Below, piece after piece: positions 5,440-7,865 of a DNA stretch of 7,865 bases (the stretch's first letter is position 1; each line of letters starts with the position of its first letter). The notes below the pieces were generated by a model, which did not search any database, was not told the DNA's origin, and worked only from the letters and a program-made list of their open reading frames with translations. Location of the stretch: assembly GCA_021772165.1 (NCBI GenBank), contig JAJFMM010000114.1:1-7865 (forward strand), written 5' to 3'. Position numbers and translations under genes: made by a program. Source of the stretch: Chlamydiota bacterium. GTDB taxonomy: Bacteria; Chlamydiota; Chlamydiia; Chlamydiales; SM23-39.

Positions 5440-7865
5440 GAAAGTAATGAGAACTGGTTTACGTCGAGGACTTTTTTTTACACTGCTCGCACTGCTTGCC
5501 TGCGCACTAAGCTGGCATGCGATCCTCTCGTTTTGTATACGAGAAGCGGTGTTTTGGAAATTAGGCTGTTCCCTCTCCTATCGAGAGTTGCGTATTGAGA
5601 GTGGAGCGATTGTACTCAATGATGCACGCCTATTTGGCCACTCCTCTTATGAACTCTTTGCCGAAAGGATCTCCATCGATTTCTGGAGAACAAAACCGGC
5701 TGCGATTCGACTCTATCGACCTCATTTGATCTTACCGAAAGGGCTCTCCGCCGACTTTTTTCAAGGACAAGGTGGAAAAAGGCAGATCGCTTTGACCGCA
5801 GAAGAAGGCACCTTTGAGCTGTTTGGAGCGCATCCGTTTTCAGGGAGCTTCTCTTATCAAGATCAAAGGCTGCTTCTCGAAGGTGCTGATGAGGCATCCA
5901 TGGCTCTCTCTTATCTCAATTGCGCAGAAGAGAATAAAATCGAGTGCAGTTTCGAGAACTGGCCCCTCGGGCCCTTTTCTCCCTTGCTCCATTTTCCTGA
6001 ATTTTCTCCCACAGATGGCACGCTCAGCGGGTTTTTGCACCTCGCTAAAGACAAGACGATCGGACGCATGCGCCTGGAAAACATAGGGTGGATCTCACAA
6101 AAGTGGCAGGCGGCCGGCGGTGCTGAAAGAATCGATTGGGAAGGAGAAGCGGGCTGTGGACTGGCTACTCTCGTCTCCGGTCAGTTCGAGCTAGCGCAGC
6201 TGCAAAGAATGAAAATCCAGCTCGAAGGTTCTTTTGCCATGAGCGGTTCGAGCCGCGTGGACTCCGTAGAAGGCATCTTCTTTTTCAATCAAGGCATTGG
6301 AATTCGTTGGGAGCTAGACGGCACCTCTTTTTCTTGGCACGGAAAGAGCTTTTTCAGAAAAGCGGACCCTCAATGGATGCAGAGCCGCCTCAATTTTTCA
6401 GGATCTACAGCCACAATTGGCATGGAATTGGATGCTGACGTTCGACATTGGACACTAGCGCTAGATCAGGCCGGATCAGATTTCTTTCAGCTCCTCACGG
6501 ATTTTGGCCCCGATGTCGCATGGCCCTGCCAGCTCAAGCAAGGAGAGCTGAGTGCGCAAGGCTCTTGCCAGGAGAAAGAGGGAGCGCTGCAGGCGTGGAA
6601 AGTCAATTTCTTAGAAGGAAAAGAGCTCGGCCTTGCATCGAAAGTAGGAGACTATTTTGCCAGCCGGTTGAGCGCATCCGCTGCGTGCAAGGAAAATGAC
6701 CGTACACAATTCGATGGAATTCTCCATCTGGAAAAAGGAAACTTTTTAGTCGATCGCATTTCGGGTGCAGAGCTCGATGCCACCGTTTGTATTGAAAGCG
6801 GGGAGATCAAAGAAGGAAAAGCCGTTGCGCGTATCAATGGACTCGATACAGAGGCGCTCTTTTCAGGATCACTTACCGAAACCTTGGGTGACCTTCGCAT
6901 TCAAGGGCCGTGGGAGCGCTTCGGAGCACTCGCCGGCCTCGAATCCAATTTCGATGGCAGTGAACCTGTTGAGGCAACGCTTCTTTTAAAAGGAGACTGG
7001 AATAATTTTCTAACCTCTTTCAATTTACCCTTTACCGCAGACGAAGAGCTCGATGGCAGAGCTGTAATAGATCGAGGCAAGATTCTCGAAGCGAGCTTTG
7101 AAGCGCGCTATTTTGATCTGGAACGGTTCGAGCCCTTCTTCGACTTTCAGTGCGGAGGCACAGCTGATTTGGCGATGCGCTATGCCGATCAAAAATGGTC
7201 TCTAGAGCTGCTTGGCAAAGATGTCTCCTTCAAGTCAGATGATGCGTCCCTCTGGATTCCGACACTCGATGTCGTAGGAGGCTCTAAAGAGAACCTTTGG
7301 ACAGCGTCCGTTGAGAGCGTGAGTGGAGAAGTGGCTATTTTAGGAGAAGCCGTTCCCTTTGAAGGATCGCTTGTTTGGGACGATGGCCTACTTACGGCAG
7401 AAATTGCGGAAGGAAACTTCGCCGGAATCGATTTCGAAGGAGAGTGGCTCTGTGCAATCGAAGAGGGGATGCCCTTCTCTTTTGAAGCCAAGAAACTCCA
7501 AGGATCAATCGAGGAGCTCGCCACACTTTTCGGATTCGAAATGCTAGGATCGATCGACTGCCAAGATAGTTTCTATCTCAGCGGCTCATTTTCATCCGCA
7601 CCGCAAACGTGGTGCTGGAATACAAGCTTTTCGCTCTCGAACTTCTGTTACGGAGCCTTGCAGGACGTGCAGGCCAACCTTGCAGCCAATTCAGAAACAG
7701 GACTGCTTGAATGCGCTCAACTGCAGGGCAAATTGCAAGTGGGCGAGGCGAGTTTCCCCTTTAGAGGCTCCTCCTTTTATAGAGAGGAGAGCTGGAACTA
7801 TGAGCTCCGCCTGGAAGATCGCTTCCGCGATATAGCGAGACTCTCAGGGACAGCTGCCAGAGGCG
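5438..7865 (+). CDS. Large AsmA/TamB-like membrane-anchored envelope protein, N-terminal part, cut by the window edge
   Basis: One open frame runs from here to the end of the window with no stop: 809 visible codons of a longer protein. Residues 5-10 are basic (RTGLRR) and 11-33 are hydrophobic, giving a signal-anchor facing the periplasm. The next stretch, YRELRIESGAIVLNDARLFG (48-67), ISIDFW and IRLYRPHLILP (90-100), follows the alternating pattern at the start of AsmA/TamB/YhdP-type proteins. The rest is rich in short beta-strand-like units, with many Gly, Trp and Phe and many GxF or EGxW motifs, and no further membrane segment. Proteins of that superfamily are typically 600-1300 residues and are thought to move phospholipid between membranes; that role here is inference. 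ATG 5438 and ATG 5447 are both possible starts and neither has a good ribosome site. At least 14 cysteines follow the anchor, which is unusual. It is divergent from the exporter operon. Real gene: near certain; family: moderate. Confidence 0.82.
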   Translation, partial: MKVMRTGLRRGLFFTLLALLACALSWHAILSFCIREAVFWKLGCSLSYRELRIESGAIVLNDARLFGHSSYELFAERISIDFWRTKPAAIRLYRPHLILPKGLSADFFQGQGGKRQIALTAEEGTFELFGAHPFSGSFSYQDQRLLLEGADEASMALSYLNCAEENKIECSFENWPLGPFSPLLHFPEFSPTDGTLSGFLHLAKDKTIGRMRLENIGWISQKWQAAGGAERIDWEGEAGCGLATLVSGQFELAQLQRMKIQLEGSFAMSGSSRVDSVEGIFFFNQGIGIRWELDGTSFSWHGKSFFRKADPQWMQSRLNFSGSTATIGMELDADVRHWTLALDQAGSDFFQLLTDFGPDVAWPCQLKQGELSAQGSCQEKEGALQAWKVNFLEGKELGLASKVGDYFASRLSASAACKENDRTQFDGILHLEKGNFLVDRISGAELDATVCIESGEIKEGKAVARINGLDTEALFSGSLTETLGDLRIQGPWERFGALAGLESNFDGSEPVEATLLLKGDWNNFLTSFNLPFTADEELDGRAVIDRGKILEASFEARYFDLERFEPFFDFQCGGTADLAMRYADQKWSLELLGKDVSFKSDDASLWIPTLDVVGGSKENLWTASVESVSGEVAILGEAVPFEGSLVWDDGLLTAEIAEGNFAGIDFEGEWLCAIEEGMPFSFEAKKLQGSIEELATLFGFEMLGSIDCQDSFYLSGSFSSAPQTWCWNTSFSLSNFCYGALQDVQANLAANSETGLLECAQLQGKLQVGEASFPFRGSSFYREESWNYELRLEDRFRDIARLSGTAARG

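Noticed and set aside
5492..5506. LLAC at residues 19-22 of the AsmA-like protein read as a lipobox
   Set aside because: The hydrophobic stretch continues for about ten residues past the cysteine, which fits a membrane anchor better than a lipoprotein signal. The -2 residue is also atypical.
5616..5897. Minus-strand open frame inside the AsmA-like gene, and similar ones at 6652-6900 and 7189-7524
   Set aside because: The plus-strand frame is continuous through all of them and shows coherent protein-like composition with a membrane anchor. These are shadows.
1..7865. Defence system, CRISPR array, mobile element or RNA gene
   Set aside because: Reading both strands I found no direct-repeat array, transposase or integrase motif, terminal inverted repeats or tRNA-like cloverleaf. 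The coding space is fully accounted for by six genes.

Overview
The window holds one complete or nearly complete five-gene operon on the minus strand and, divergent from it, the first part of a very large envelope-protein gene on the plus strand. There is almost no spare DNA: the only non-coding stretch is the 137-base divergent gap at 5301-5437. I see no tRNA, rRNA, CRISPR array, insertion sequence or other mobile element.

Minus strand, in transcription order from 5300 down to 1: a membrane-fusion (HlyD/YbhG-type) adaptor, a double-cassette ABC ATPase (YbhF-type), two ABC-2 permeases (YbhS- and YbhR-type), and the N-terminal 178 residues of an outer-membrane efflux lipoprotein (NodT/OprM type of the TolC superfamily) that runs off the left edge. 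The order adaptor-ATPase-permease-permease is the same as ybhG-ybhF-ybhS-ybhR of Escherichia coli, with a dedicated outer-membrane channel added at the end. Every junction overlaps (8, 20, 4 and 4 bases), so the genes are almost certainly co-transcribed and translationally coupled. Together they would form a complete envelope-spanning exporter: ATP hydrolysis in the cytoplasm, a heterodimeric permease in the inner membrane, a periplasmic adaptor, and an outer-membrane duct. The cargo cannot be read from the sequence; drugs, cations or lipids are all possible for this family.

Plus strand from 5438 (or 5447) to the right edge: one uninterrupted reading frame of about 809 codons without a stop. 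It starts with a single membrane anchor and continues as a beta-rich, periplasmic-type protein whose N-terminus resembles the AsmA/TamB/YhdP superfamily (bridge-like lipid transport). It is unusually rich in cysteine for such a protein.

The divergent gap carries a perfect 17-base palindrome (8-base arms) and a second, smaller inverted repeat. These are the best candidates for a shared operator.

The organism is a diderm (Gram-negative type) bacterium, shown by the outer-membrane lipoprotein channel and the AsmA-like protein. G+C looks close to 50 percent in the lines I sampled. The compact operon, the weak ribosome sites at the divergent starts and the cysteine-rich envelope protein make me think of a chlamydia-like or other PVC bacterium, but that is a low-confidence impression. 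Most of the window is recognisable biology; the parts most worth a second look are the palindrome, the asymmetric ATPase, the near-identical start modules at two junctions, and the AsmA-like giant.
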